Shown here in pieces: positions 9,826 through 21,334 of a DNA stretch of 62,226 bases (positions are counted from its first letter, which is position 1; the number at the start of each line of letters is the position of its first letter). Source of the stretch: Fonsecaea monophora (Eukaryota; Ascomycota; Eurotiomycetes; Chaetothyriales; Herpotrichiellaceae); the NCBI RefSeq assembly GCF_001642475.1, contig NW_019174077.1:1-62226 (forward strand). The letters are read 5' to 3'. The position numbers and the translations under genes are program-made. The notes below the pieces were generated by a model. The model saw only the letters and a program-made list of their open reading frames with translations. It did no database searches and was not told where the DNA came from.

Positions 9826-12193
9826 ATGGCTCTGTCTCTGTCAAACCTCCTCTTTGTCTGCGCAGCCTTCTTGCTGTCGTTCGCCTCTGCAGCGACTCGC
9901 GTGTATAATTTCACCGCTGGCTGGGTGAACACAAATCCCGATGGCATGTTCGAGAGGCGCACCATTGGCATCAATGGCCAGTGGCCTTTGCCTCGCATCG
10001 AGGCCAACGTGGGAGACAGGGTCATTGTCAATCTGACCAACGATCTCGGGGATCAGTCTACCTCCATTCATTTCCACGGGCTTTACCAGAATGGCACCAA
10101 TCACATGGACGGCGTCGCCGGTGTGACGCAGTGCGCGGTCCCCCCTGGCTCCAGTTTTGTCTACGATTTCAATGTATGCAGAACCTCCCGCCTCAAGATA
10201 CGCGGTCCTGGACTAACGTTGGGGATCAGGTCACTCAACCAGGCACATATTGGTACCACTCGCATGCAAAGGGACAGTATCCAGATGGATTCAGAGGGCC
10301 TCTGATCGTCCACGACCCGGAAAACCCTTATGCAGACGAGTACGACGAGGAGTTGGTGTTGACGCTCTCGGACTGGTACCATGAACAAATGCCCGTGCTC
10401 ATGAAAAAGTTCATGAGCGTAACCAACCCTACGGGAGCTGAGCCAGGTAAGCTGGATTCGAATGCTTGCTATCATCCGTCCTTAGGGCTAACGACATGGG
10501 AATAGTACCGCAATCTGCTCTGATGAACGACACCCGCAACCTCCAAATCCCCGTAGAACCAGGCAAGACGTACTTCTTGCGCATCATCAACATGGCCGGC
10601 TTTGCTGCTCAGTACTTCTGGATAGAGGGCCACACTTTCCGCATCATCGAGGTGGACGGCGTCTACACTGAACCCGCCGAAGCCAGCATGATTTACTTGA
10701 CCGCGGCGCAGCGGTACGGTGTTTTGCTCACCACCAAGGACAACGCGGACGAGAACTTTGCCATCATGGGTTCCATGGACCAGGATTTGTTCGACGTGAT
10801 CCCCGATGGGCTGGATCCCAACGTGACGAGTTTCTTGGTCTACGACGCGGAGAAACCACTGCCGGAGCCCAAGTTTGTGGACGAGTTTGACCCATTCGAT
10901 GACATGGAGCTTGTCCCGACCGACGGAGAGGAGTTGCTTGAAAATCCGGACTTGGTCGTGCAGCTCGACGTGGTCATGGACAATCTCGGCGACGGAGCAG
11001 TAAGTCCCTTAACAAAGCCCCTTTTTTTTCTGTCTCGCGAAGCCCTTGCCTTCTCACCATTTCCACGCCCTGCACATTTAAGCGCGATACTGACACGCAT
11101 GGCTTTGTTTTGTCTAGAACTACGCATTCTTCAGCGGCATCACCTACACCGCCCCCAAGGTGCCGTCTCTGTATACGGCGCTGAGCACCTCGGACCTCGC
11201 CGCCAACCCCATCGTGTACGGGTACAACACGCACTCGTACGTGCTCGGCCACAACCAGATCGTCGAGATCGTGCTCAACAACCAAGACCCCGGCAAGCAC
11301 CCCTTCCATCTGCACGGACACGTCTTCCAGGCCGTGGTGCGCGGGCCCGAGGAGTCGGGCGACTGGGACCCCAACGTGGTGACGAACGGCAGCTTGGTGC
11401 TCCCCCGCGTGCCCATGAAGCGGGACACCATCCTGGTCAGGCCCAACGGCCACATCGTGCTGCGGTACCGGAGCGACAACCCCGGCGTGTGGTTGTTCCA
11501 CTGCCACATTGAATGGCACGTTGACTCGGGCTTGGTCATGACGTTTGTCGAGGTACGTTTTAAGCTCTCTCTCTTTTTTCTTTTTTTTTTCTCGTTCCCT
11601 GTTTGTTTCTTTTCCCGCCCTTTCTCTCTATATTCTATACTCTTGGCCCCGAAAAAAAAAAAGGGGGAAAAACAAAAACAATCTCTGATTTTGACGTGAT
11701 ATCCTGATAAAACTGACTGACAACCGTATGTACATGTTATTAGTCCCCGCTGACCCTCCAAAACACCCTCGCCGGACGGATTCCCGAGGACCACCTGGCG
11801 GCGTGCGCGGCGGCGAACCCTCCGGTCCCGACGGCCGGCAACGCGGGCGCCAACACGGAGAACTTCCTTGACCTGACGGACGCGCCGGCGCCGCCGGACC
11901 CGCTCCCGGACGGATTCACGACAAAGGGCATCGTGGCCATGACATTCAGCATCCTCGCGGGCCTGCTCGGTATCGCGACCATCGTGTGGTACGGGCTCGG
12001 CGAGATCAGCACCATCGAGGCCGCGCGAGAGCAGGCCAAGATCCAAAAGGCCGCGGCGGAGCGGGGCGTCATCTCGCGCACCACCTCGGCCGCCTCGTCC
12101 GCGGCTCATCCCGCCCTCTTGTCTAGCGGCGCGGGAGGGGACAATTCCGCACATGTGGGTGCCGACGGCACCACCGCGACACAGGCCAAGTGA
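9826..12193 (+). CDS. FET3: Multicopper ferroxidase Fet3
   Basis: Membrane-anchored multicopper oxidase that oxidises Fe(II) to Fe(III) outside the cell for Ftr1. Five exons: 9826-10173, 10230-10446, 10506-10999, 11118-11552 and 11744-12193, all with GT-AG introns, giving 647 aa. There is an N-terminal signal peptide (about 22 aa). Copper ligands are visible in all four conserved blocks: HFHG (H82, H84), WYHSH (H126, H128), HPFHLHGH (H414, H417, H419) and HCHIEWH (H481, C482, H483, H487). A Glu follows SDWYH, in the region where yeast Fet3 has a ferroxidase acidic residue. A transmembrane segment lies at about 561-585 (GIVAMTFSILAGLLG), with a short cytoplasmic tail, as in Fet3 rather than secreted laccases. 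The divergent FTR1 partner and the iron-GATA sites upstream confirm the assignment. Confidence 0.97.
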
Positions 12194-12501
12194 TCTTTCG
12201 AGCGGATAGCGGTCATGACTTGAGGGACGCAGGCAGGTAGCCCTCGCGAGAGAGAGACACACAGGCATACAGACACACACAAACACACATATGTCTAGAG
12301 TGTGCCGAGAAGAAGGTTGAGAAGAGGAAAAAGGGGGGAATCAAATCAGCGTAATTCATGTTCTCCTGTCATGGACATATCTAGACGCATGCGACGGCTG
12401 GGGTCTCTTCTCGATGATTTGAGCCTCATACCTTCTCGTATGTTCATAATCGTGACGCCTTGATTTCTTTCCCCACGAGGCACGCAACAAAGTTATATTA
12501 T
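12194..12501. repeat. Short convergent gap with CA-rich microsatellite
   Basis: This 308-bp gap separates the 3' ends of FET3 and the nucleoside transporter gene. At about 12246-12292 there is an imperfect AG/CA dinucleotide tract (GAGAGAGAC followed by ACACAC runs). Confidence 0.7.
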
Positions 12502-14810
12502 TCAACCAGAGGTTTCCTGACTTAAAGTAACCTGATCTGTGACCAACATGCCAGCAATACTTGCGCTGGTCAACGTAGAGAGCACGCCAGAGAACAAAGC
12601 CGAGAGCGCAACGCGAGAAACGTCGCCGGCCCGAGAAGGAGCGATCTGACTGAGCACGCCGATCTGTGTTCCGAGGGAACCGAAGTTGCCAAACCCTGTG
12701 ATGGAGGATATTAGCATCATTCCATGGACAAATACGTCGATCATACGAATGCCTGGTTGCTGACCAGCGCTTCACGGGCTGGGAAACTTACCGCACAATG
12801 CGTACGTCGCAATCAGCTTGGACCGCGGGCTCATGTTGATATACTGTGCCTCGCTCGTGAGAGAGTTGTACGCCACGAATTCGTTGGCGACGACCTTGAT
12901 TCCAATGAGTTGTCCCACTTTCAGCAGATCATCACGGGGCACGCCCAAAAGGAAGGCGACAGGGTAGCAGATGTATCCCAGAATCAATTGGAGGGTCAGG
13001 TATGGGCCACCATCTTGGGTAATGTTGATGTATCTATTCCGAGAGAAACAACAAGTTAGTCGCCCGGCAGTTCAGAAACAGGATATATCCGACCCCTGAT
13101 GAATCGGTGTAGGGAGACAACTTACCTTCCCCACCACCCTAGGAGAGCGTTGATCAAGCCGATCAATGCGATAATGCAGAGTAAAGTAGCCACGATCATG
13201 CCAGCGATCTTGATACCGAGCCAAGCACCGTTGGCAAATGCATGCAAGGCATTGGTTGCGCGATGTTCATCGTCATCAGGAATGACCACCCGGCCTGAGG
13301 TGATGGTCTCCTCTGTTTCCGGGTATCGCATCTTTGACACCGCCAGGGACGCCGGGATTGACATTATACAAGAAGACACCAGAGCCTGGGGATTCAATCC
13401 CAACCCGATATATGCTACCAGCACGGAGCCAGCAATGGTAGCAAAACCAGAGCACATAACTTGATGAATTTCTGCCAGGGTCAAGTGAGGCACGAACGGC
13501 CGCACCAGCATGGCAGATTCTCCCTGTCCAATGAAAGGAGAAGCCGCTGCCACGACAGCTTCAGCACCGGAGACACGCAAGCTCCAGAAAAAGAACACGG
13601 CAAACTTGCCAATGAACCATTGCAGGATACCCAGGTAGTAGAGGACCTGTACAAAGGCAACGAAGAAAATGATCGGTGGCACGACTCCCGTCAAGAACCA
13701 GTGCAAATCGATGACACTGTCCGCCGTCAAAAACGAGGTACCCTGATCTGCGAATCCTAGTAGCTGACGAGCGAGGAAGGAGATGAAGTTGAAAATATCG
13801 TAACCGGCTTTTGTACGGAGCACAAACACCGCAATGACAAACTGCGTCAACATGCCACCGATCACCGTGTGCCAGCGAATCTTGCGGCGGTCACGCGAAG
13901 TAAGCCAGAGGAGAGCTAACATGACGGCGAGCCCCAGGAGGGAAATGGCACGATTTCCACGGGTGTTATCAGCAGATTCCTCTGAAACGAAAGATCCAAC
14001 CAGGATGGTAGCCAGAGCAACCAGCGCAGCAAGCCAGATGCGGAGCTTCTCTGGGATTGCCTGGTAGACTTTGACACCCGTGTTGTTCCAGATAAAGTGC
14101 ATTGGTTTAGTGATGATGGTGATTGGAACCCAGAAGAAGATCAGGCGCAGAGTAATGGCGAGGTAGAGGAGAAACGGAATCAGCCAGCCCAAATCGTGAC
14201 GGTGCAGAACCAAGCCAGCAATCCACCATCTGCGACAAAAGATCAGGGGGGTTAAACACGATGGTGAGGACGACAGAACTCACCCGGTGAACAGCAACCA
14301 AATGAAGAGGTGGACAAGGATCTTGTATTTCGAATATACTCTTGAGAGACGATGCTGTTTCCCGTCTTCCTCAGAACCGTTGGTCGACACCCGCGCGGGA
14401 TTCACATCTCCTTTCTCAGCATCATCCATGGTGATGAAATCCTTTTCATTAACCGCGTCCGAGGGATGGCGGAGCTGGTGCTTCACATAATCTTGCGGAT
14501 TTTTGCCAGCGACATGCTGGTCGATGGTGGTGCCGTCGGCGTAGAGGACCTCGTCGTGACGCCCACTTAACGAGGGGCGGCCGTGATGGAGGTGCTTGTG
14601 CTGATGCTCGTGGGAGTAATGTAGAGCCAAATCCGGGTTCTCGTCAACGTCCTTCTGCAACGAAGGGTTATGACCATGAGCGGGAATGTCGTGGTGCGTC
14701 CGTCTGCGATCCCCAATCTCGGCCGGCGCATCGGTAGGGTGCATCTGGACAGCGTCGTCGTTGATGCCCTTGACCTCTTTTGGGTCGACGGGGGCTGGAT
14801 TTGAGCTCAT
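12502..14810 (-). CDS. Concentrative nucleoside transporter (CNT family)
   Basis: Ion-coupled nucleoside importer of the CNT/NupC family. Four exons: 14284-14810, 13126-14229, 12792-13033 and 12502-12695, joined by 54-, 92- and 96-nt GT-AG introns, giving 688 aa. The first about 170 residues are hydrophilic and His-rich (YSHEHQHKHLHHG), without similarity I can name. Then come many membrane helices. Family-typical stretches include GFADQGTSFL, SPFIGQGESAML, LTLAEIHQVMCSGFATIAGSVL, SIPASLAVSKM, GFGNFGSLGTQIG and TLTSASIAGM. The ATG at 14810 (MSSNPAPV) is chosen because the upstream extension of the frame looks non-coding. It is convergent with FET3; no functional link is evident. Confidence 0.94.
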
Positions 14811-16109
14811 CCTGTGGGCTGTCTCCGCTCGTGTTTGTCGTCCAGGTACTTGGTGAGCACAGTGGATCGCAGAAAAGAAAGAGCGACCAGGAGGACTGGG
14901 ACGAAGGCGACAAAAGTGATCAACCACGGAGACATGATGGAGTCGGGGTATTAAATTATCTTTTGGGATTTTTTTCCCCTTCCCTTGTTCAGACTGTGCG
15001 CTGCGCGTGGGTGGTGAGCACCAATGCTGCAGGGTGTGATCTTCCAGAAATCCGTAAAAGGATGGTAGCTCCGGCGAAGCTTGCAGGGGGCAAGGCCGGC
15101 TGGAACTGTGCGAATCTCAATGCAGGGAGTGGATCGTCGAGGTAATGGTGGTGATCTGCTTGCCGAGGACAAATCTATAGAGGAGGAGGAAAGATGAGTG
15201 GTGGGATGCCAGCGGAATGGATGGAGGGCGTGGGTGGCTCGACGCCACCGATGGACCAAATGTTACAACGCTACGAGGCTTGGCATTGTCGCAGTTGGAG
15301 AAGCGCCGTATCTCATCGCCTGCGTCGATATGCCTCTCGTTGGCCATTCTGCACCAATTTCTCGATCTCAGCCTTGGAATCGACCTGCTCAAGGAGGGTC
15401 ATCCAGAGCATCCTGCGCTTGACTATCAGGCCAAGCAATGTCAGAGGAGTTTGCCAAGTGATAAGAGAGGGTAAGGAGGGATTCCACTGTCTAGTTTTGG
15501 AGGCTTACCAGCCCGATCGCTTCGTCCGATGCAACATGGCTGTCATGGGGCTGACAGTTCCTCGACCCTTCCCATCGAATCAAAGGCGTCTCATCTTGGA
15601 CATGCCCTGGTCAGCAGTTGTCTCCCAATCCACACTTCGGTCGCCTCCGCTTTCTGGGCGAGCCCAAGGATTCCTGGCTACTCCATCTTGTGCCCCAAGG
15701 TGGACAACGAGGGCACCAACAAGGGAGGGCGCACGGGTGATAGACGAACCCTCGTATACACGGTTACACTTGCCACAATCTGGACAGTCCGTGCTTGCAG
15801 CCTCGGCCCCTTCCAGATGCTTACCTAGCCGCCCACTACTACGACGAGTACTCGGGACGGACGAACTCCAGAAGAATGCACAATTTCCTGGCCGAGATAG
15901 CAGAAATGCCGACTACTCCTTTCTCCCTGTATGAGCAGAAGTAGATAATATCTTTGCGTAACTGTCGGTGGAGTTGGCTTTTCTCGCCACAGACCCTTCA
16001 TCTGCCAAACTCCTCGCTATGAACGAAAGTCACGACATTAAAACACACTATTTATGGCATGCCGGAAGCACATGCACCATGAAATATCCCACGCAGGTCC
16101 CGTCGGCAC
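14811..16109. other. Intergenic, no confident gene
   Basis: A 246-codon plus-strand frame at 15194-15934 has no recognisable features and an odd composition. On the minus strand of about 15600-15930 an uninterrupted frame contains a CPDCGKC motif but no good start. I accept neither as a gene. Confidence 0.45.
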
Positions 16110-17851
16110 TCAGAGCTCGCTTCCTAACAACGACCCCTGCAACGCCTGAGGACCCTTGTTCTCGCCTCGCGTGCTCAAAATCCCGAACCGCAGAAACACT
16201 TCGGAACATGTGACCAGGATGGAGATCACGATCAGGACGATGATGATCCAATTGATCCGCGACATCTTATCATCGGAAATATAGTCTGACAAGACCTCAG
16301 TCAAGTCGAGGAACACACGACAGCGTTCGTTGAGGATCTGAATTCGAGGTTTGATTTCAAGATACTCGCGTACCGCGTTGTATAGTGGATGTAAAGTGGG
16401 CTCGCTATCCCAGATCAAATTGGGTACGTCGAGGACATTCGATGCTAGATGGTTGCAAGAGTTAGCGCACATATCCCCCAGCAGATAAGGCGAAAGGTAA
16501 CCTTACACAAGTTGACCTCGACTCGGCTCTTATATAGTCCTCCAAGCAGCTTAATCACTTCTTCTCGTTTCAGACCCAGCTCTCCTGTCTTGGCCAATTT
16601 GCCAGGGACATCTTTCGCCGCCTCCATCTGCGCAGCCATGGTTTCCTCAAAGAAGCTTAGCTTGGTGCTCTGGGCAATGGCATGGCTGATGGCCAACTTG
16701 ATCATATGGTCGCCACTGCGAAGTGTGATCATGTCATTGTATACTCGAGGCCGCAGAATCTCATTGTTGTATTCGAAGTGGAAGTCTTCCGTCTCAAAGT
16801 CTTCCTCGTCTAGAGCATTCATGGTAAGGGTGATCGGCGACACGACGTTGGTCTTCTGGTCAACAATCGTGGCAAAGGCAAAGTCGGCCAGGACATCTTT
16901 CTCCTGCTTCTCGCTAAAATTCCAGAAGACGACCACCCCATAGCTGAAGACAAACATTTCTGCGAATCGGTATGCGTCGGGAGGCAGACTCGCGCCTGGA
17001 CTGTTCGACCTTTGTGAATGGTCACTCTCTCTCCATTGCCCATTGAGTCGCGGCCGTTCCAAGTTGCTGGAGTCACCTGAATTTGACTCAACAGGCTGCT
17101 CGTCCGGCGTGTAATTCCCTCTCACGGAATGTTGTTCTTCTTCCTCGGCGTAATATGGTTCACTGTAATCTCTTTGCTCGCTGCGGGCAATCTCTTCATC
17201 TAGGACTGTTCCGCCTTTGGCGCTCTGGACTGGCGGGCTGCTTCGGATCCGGTATCCTTCATTTCCCGGTAGCAGGGGCAGATGATATGCGCAGTACAGA
17301 CAATCGTCATAGAGCTTAGCTCTGGCACCATGACGCTGCCTAACAAAGGTGGCCGTTGACTGCAGTTTATATGCTTGAGCTGTGCAGTAGGCCGTGACTC
17401 GCGGGAGCTCCTTTTCCGTACGCCTTGCTTTGGGTAATCTCTCTGCATAACTTTTGACACCTTCTTTCCCGGGTTTGCGGTAATCTTCGTCGTCCCTTGG
17501 TGGGCCTTTATCGGCGTCGGGCGCAAAATCACCTTTCTCTTCTTCCTCCTCAACAGCCTCGGGCAACAGAACCAGCTTTTCGGACGTTTTGGTGGACCGA
17601 GAAGGCAAATGCGGACCAACATAACGACCAGTGAGTCTCGGATCGACAGGTCTACCTGAGTTGGTACGAAAGGCTCGAGGTCTTTGGGGATGTCTATTGT
17701 GAGCGGAAGGGACGTCGGACGCATATTGCAGGACGCTATCTACGGTGATGAACCGAGACGGCTGCTGTCTTCGGGCCTGCGGGAATGGCCGGGTTTCGCG
17801 AGGATCAGAGACCTGTTGCAGCTCCATGTCAGTTATCGCCTCAGCCAACAT
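16110..17851 (-). CDS. RMD1/DUF155 family protein with C-terminal membrane anchor
   Basis: Two exons, 16507-17851 and 16110-16444, with a 62-nt GTAAGG...TAG intron; 559 aa. Recognised by RVTAYCTAQAYKLQSTA, GARAKLYDDCLY and YHLPLLPG, which precede the DUF155 (Rmd1/RMND1) domain. That domain starts near AEMFVFSYGVVVFWNFSEKQE. After it come the usual helical region and one transmembrane segment (about residues 514-533, INWIIIVLIVISILV). Yeast Rmd1 is linked to sporulation and vacuole-mitochondrion biology, and human RMND1 to mitochondrial translation; the exact role here is unknown. The N-terminal 110 residues are variable and polar. The start is uncertain: MLAEAIT (17851) or MELQQV (17827). A further upstream exon is possible. 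Confidence 0.92.
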
Positions 17852-18515
17852 TCTCGAGGAGGCGGAGATGAGATCATGTCGGGGAAACGCACCAAAACGC
17901 TGGGCCCTCTTCTGGCCGTTGAGCTCGGAGGAGCCATATTGCTGCTGGTCGCGACTACCACAAGAGAGTAGTGATGGGTGTCTAGGGAAGAGGAAGCAGT
18001 ATTTGTCGGAGTGCAGGAGTGGGTGAGAGCGAACGATAGAACCTCAGGTCGTCCAACCTACAAACTCCAACATGTCAGTGGTTCGTCATTCCGGGCTCCT
18101 CTTCCGCGAACGAACCACGCCAAGACGTTCAGCCAGCACCAATCAGCCATTAATTTTCTCAGTGGGTCCCAGATGATGTTGGATACCGAGGAACCTACCA
18201 GGACCATCGTGCTGGGGCAATGCACTGGTTATTCGGTCGGCTCTCAAACACTCCTGACATTATAGAAGTGAGCATACTTACCTCGTCCATAGCAGCATAC
18301 GGATGGAGGGCTTTGTTACGGGTTGAACGAGGCATGTCACTTGTTCGTCGATATACGAGGCCCGGATGCGTTTGGGAGTATATAACCAAGCTACCCACTA
18401 GCGAGTCCCCAGAGCTACGTACGACTCCAACAATCAGATAGCTGGGTTATACAATCCCATGGTTGTTTAGCGCCTTTCTAGGGTGCCACGTTGAAGAGTA
18501 CCATGGCAAGCCACC
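17852..18515. other. Upstream region of the RMD1-like gene
   Basis: It likely holds the promoter and 5' UTR of the DUF155 gene and the 3' UTR of the Mpv17 gene. No other gene is seen. A short open frame just upstream of 17851 is out of frame with that gene. Confidence 0.45.
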
Positions 18516-19421
18516 TCAATCAATACCATCCAAGACGTCAGCAACCGAAGCTGACGGAGCGTCTTCATACAACTTCTGGCGAGCTTGATCAGCCAGCGTT
18601 CCCTGAGGACCAGTCTTTTCCTCGCGTCGATTGAGAAATGATAAATATGTCTGCCAGATCACCGCGAAGAAGCCAGAGAAGGCAAACCGAAGGTGGGCGG
18701 GTACAAGGGTGAAATTGACCGCCGTAACGGCAGGCCAGAACTTGGCCGAGCTCACCACACTTTCTGGCACGGCCGAAACGATGCGGTGAATAACCACCGA
18801 GGGCGCTTCGCCTGTCAACAGCGCTTGCATACCGAAGAAGTATGTGTTGAAGATTGGTGCAAAGAAAAACTGTTGAATAGCAACCTTGACTGCTATCGAT
18901 GTCCATTTCGAGGCGTAGTTGAAGTGAGTGCCCAAGAAGAGGAACCTTGTGACCAAGACAACGTCAATATTCTGCTCTACCCTTAATGTTGAGTGTCTGT
19001 CACTGGCTTACCATTTATAACCAGGTATCGAGGCTAAGCCACCCACTGTGATCATTCTCAATGTTCGCAGACTGTCGTATGGCTCTCCTCCGACCTCTTG
19101 GGCAAGCAGGTCACCACAGAGATATGTTGCTAAAGATGTTGCCAGGGCGATACCCAGCGGCCTCCGTCTCTGCATCCGGCTGAACCAGGAGAAAAAGTCC
19201 TTCACAGGACCCAGCCGGTGATACCAAAGCGGACTAGGGACGTCAATAACGGAAGCTTCGGTCGAGTGTGGGACTTCTGTGACTACTTGGTTGGGAGTAT
19301 GAGGAGTCTTCTGCAATTCGGCTGTCTTGATCTGATCTTTGGTAAAGACGTTCCTGCTGAAGCTTCTGTATCGAGGAAAGGGATGCCACCGGCAAATCCG
19401 CCTCAGCGACCGGGGTATCAT
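18516..19421 (-). CDS. Mpv17/PMP22 family membrane protein
   Basis: Two exons, 19012-19421 and 18516-18945, with a 66-nt intron (GTAAGC...AAG); 279 aa. The splice restores IPGYKW-FLFLG. The basic N-terminus (MIPRSLRRICRWHPFPRYRSFSR) looks like a mitochondrial presequence. The family core starts at WFSRMQRRRPLGIALATS, with GDLLAQE, then GTHFNYASKWTSIAVKVAIQQ, APIFNTYFFGMQALLTGE, the conserved KFWPAVTAVNFTLVPAHLR and a final WQTYLSFLN. Members of this family (Mpv17, yeast Sym1) are small four-helix proteins of the inner mitochondrial or peroxisomal membrane. The presequence favours mitochondria. Transported solute, if any, is unknown. Confidence 0.93.
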
Positions 19422-19928
19422 GGTGACAGGGGAGACACTTGGAACAGGGCTGTGAGCCTGGATGCTGCTAGACTATTACATTGCAGAGATTGGTGAGGCA
19501 CAGTGTAGATGGCGTGATAGTCTTAATTCTCGAAGTACCCCGATTCATAGAATGTAGAATTGGGAGAGGCAATTTATTACCAAGGCTAGCGAGAGATGTT
19601 GATGTTCTTTGGTGGTTAAAACACTCAATCTCCAGTTGTGACGTGAATGATACTGGTGATGCCAGAAGGAAGAGTGACGTCACAGGCACATCCCAAGCGA
19701 ATGCTGCTACTTACGAGGGAAAGGAAACGTCGAGTTCTATGGATATAAAGTGGCTTTCACTTGATATGAAATCGTAGTATTACAACATATATGTGCTTTG
19801 GGAAAGGAGAATATCTCGATTCGAACTCTCCTGCGGATTTCTTTTCAGCCCAGGTCCACCAAACCGTGTGCCCAAACTCTTCAATTTTTTTTCCGGGGGC
19901 ATTACTTTTCAAGTTGCTCTACCATTTT
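19422..19928. other. Intergenic
   Basis: Gap between the start of the Mpv17-family gene and the 3' end of the small disordered-protein gene. No gene is recognised. Confidence 0.5.
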
Positions 19929-20450
19929 CTAGCCTTGCGGGTTCTCTCGAAAGTCGGGTTTCTGGCCGAGTACACTCTGATCTGGGCCCTACGAGCCTTT
20001 GTTAGTGTCGACGGACCCCGAACGGGGTCAAAGAGTAGAATAGCTCACGATACCCGCCATGTCCGTCCCACGCAAGTGTGCATCAGAGATATCACCGGAG
20101 GGTCCGCCATACTTGGACTCATACTGCTTCAGCTCCCCTTGACGTATCTCATCGCCGTCATATCCAATCCGGGGGTCCACCTTGTTCAGCGCTTCGGACT
20201 CGTGCCTTGGGATTGTGCTGGTCCGACCAAAGGACGGGCCTCCAAAGGTATTGGGTGCTCGGTCTAGCTCTTGACCCTTGCCACTGCCTATTTCGTCTCC
20301 GCCGTGGGTTCCTGGCTCATTCCCATTTTCGGCGTGGGAGGTCAGCGAGTCAGAAGCTTCAAGTTTCTCTCTCAAGGCGCCTTGGTCTGCTCCCAAACCA
20401 GACATCCCTTCGCTTTTTGAAACCTTCAACTTGTCGAGAAATGCAGACAT
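19929..20450 (-). CDS. Small disordered protein, unknown
   Basis: The best model has two exons, 20049-20450 and 19929-19988, with a 60-nt intron (GTGAGC..., branch CTAAC, acceptor TAG), giving 153 aa ending NPQG. Reading straight through the donor instead would give 140 aa ending SYSTL. The protein is hydrophilic and Gly/Glu/Asp-rich. It begins MSAFLDKLKVSKSEG, has GGPSFGR and YESKYGGPSGD segments, and has no membrane or catalytic signature. It is probably intrinsically disordered, of the style seen in stress- or conidiation-associated fungal proteins, but that is only a resemblance. Divergent from the F-box gene downstream. Confidence 0.65.
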
Positions 20451-21334
20451 GTTGAATACAGACAGGAGTTTTAAGTGTCCTGGGAGAATATAGTGTTCAC
20501 AATGAAGATGTTCAATGTCACTTCCTACCTTTTGGGCTATTGTATTCTCTGACGCGACCAACCTCGATGTATTTGAAAGGGCCGTGGTCTGTCAATCCTG
20601 GAGACGTCATAGGGGTAAGCCCCTCTGTTGTTGCTAGAGACCGTTGTGGCCGTTGATATCAATCAGTCGATCTCCAATGGGGAATGCAGCATCTGGTAGC
20701 TCACAAAGGCCTTGGATTGGTTGTCCCTTGCCTCGTTGATAAGCTTCGCTGCTCCCGGCTACCCTGGGTTCGCCGATCTCTACACAATGAGGTGGAGAAG
20801 AGTTGCTGATGTGTGTTCAAGTTAGTGAGAACTTGTACCTGATCAACACTAGCCATCTAGTACTGTAATAGTGGCTGGTGATGGAGTAGCCACAAGTATG
20901 TAGACGCACGAGTCGGTTTTATATCCGAGGCAAATCCCGAAAGGTCTTGGCTTTCCAGGCCGGATACGGATTTTTGGTTTCCCCGATGCGGCTCGCCTGA
21001 ATCTGGATTGGGATTCGTTACTCCATATCGAACCTCGATTGTGGGGATTCTGATCCCATTCTTCCAGAGCCTTCCTTTCTCTCCTGTATCACTGTATCAA
21101 TGGCAGCCTTGGACTGTACTTTACCGTGTGTCTGCAATATATATGGATCACTTATGACTGCTATTCGATTACTCTGCTAGTTATGATAGCCTGCGGTTTC
21201 GTCCCCAGCACCCAGCTCTCCCATCCTTACAAGTTACATTCCATGTCCCGCATCGCCCTAGACTCTCCAACCGAGTCTACCCGATCAACCACCCCTGTCA
21301 GCCTCGATTGTTGCACAGCCTTCAAGAAGCACCC
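20451..21334. other. Divergent promoter region
   Basis: Shared upstream DNA of the small disordered-protein gene (minus) and the F-box gene (plus). No gene seen. Confidence 0.5.

Noticed and set aside
10981..12286. Long minus-strand frames opposite FET3
   Set aside because: They are shadows of the GC-rich FET3 exons.
15194..15934. 246-codon plus-strand frame
   Set aside because: Composition is Arg/Ser/Pro rich with no domain, signal or plausible splice sites; likely chance.
19800..19840. TTCGAA-containing segment resembling a tRNA T-arm
   Set aside because: No matching acceptor, D or anticodon arm could be folded around it.
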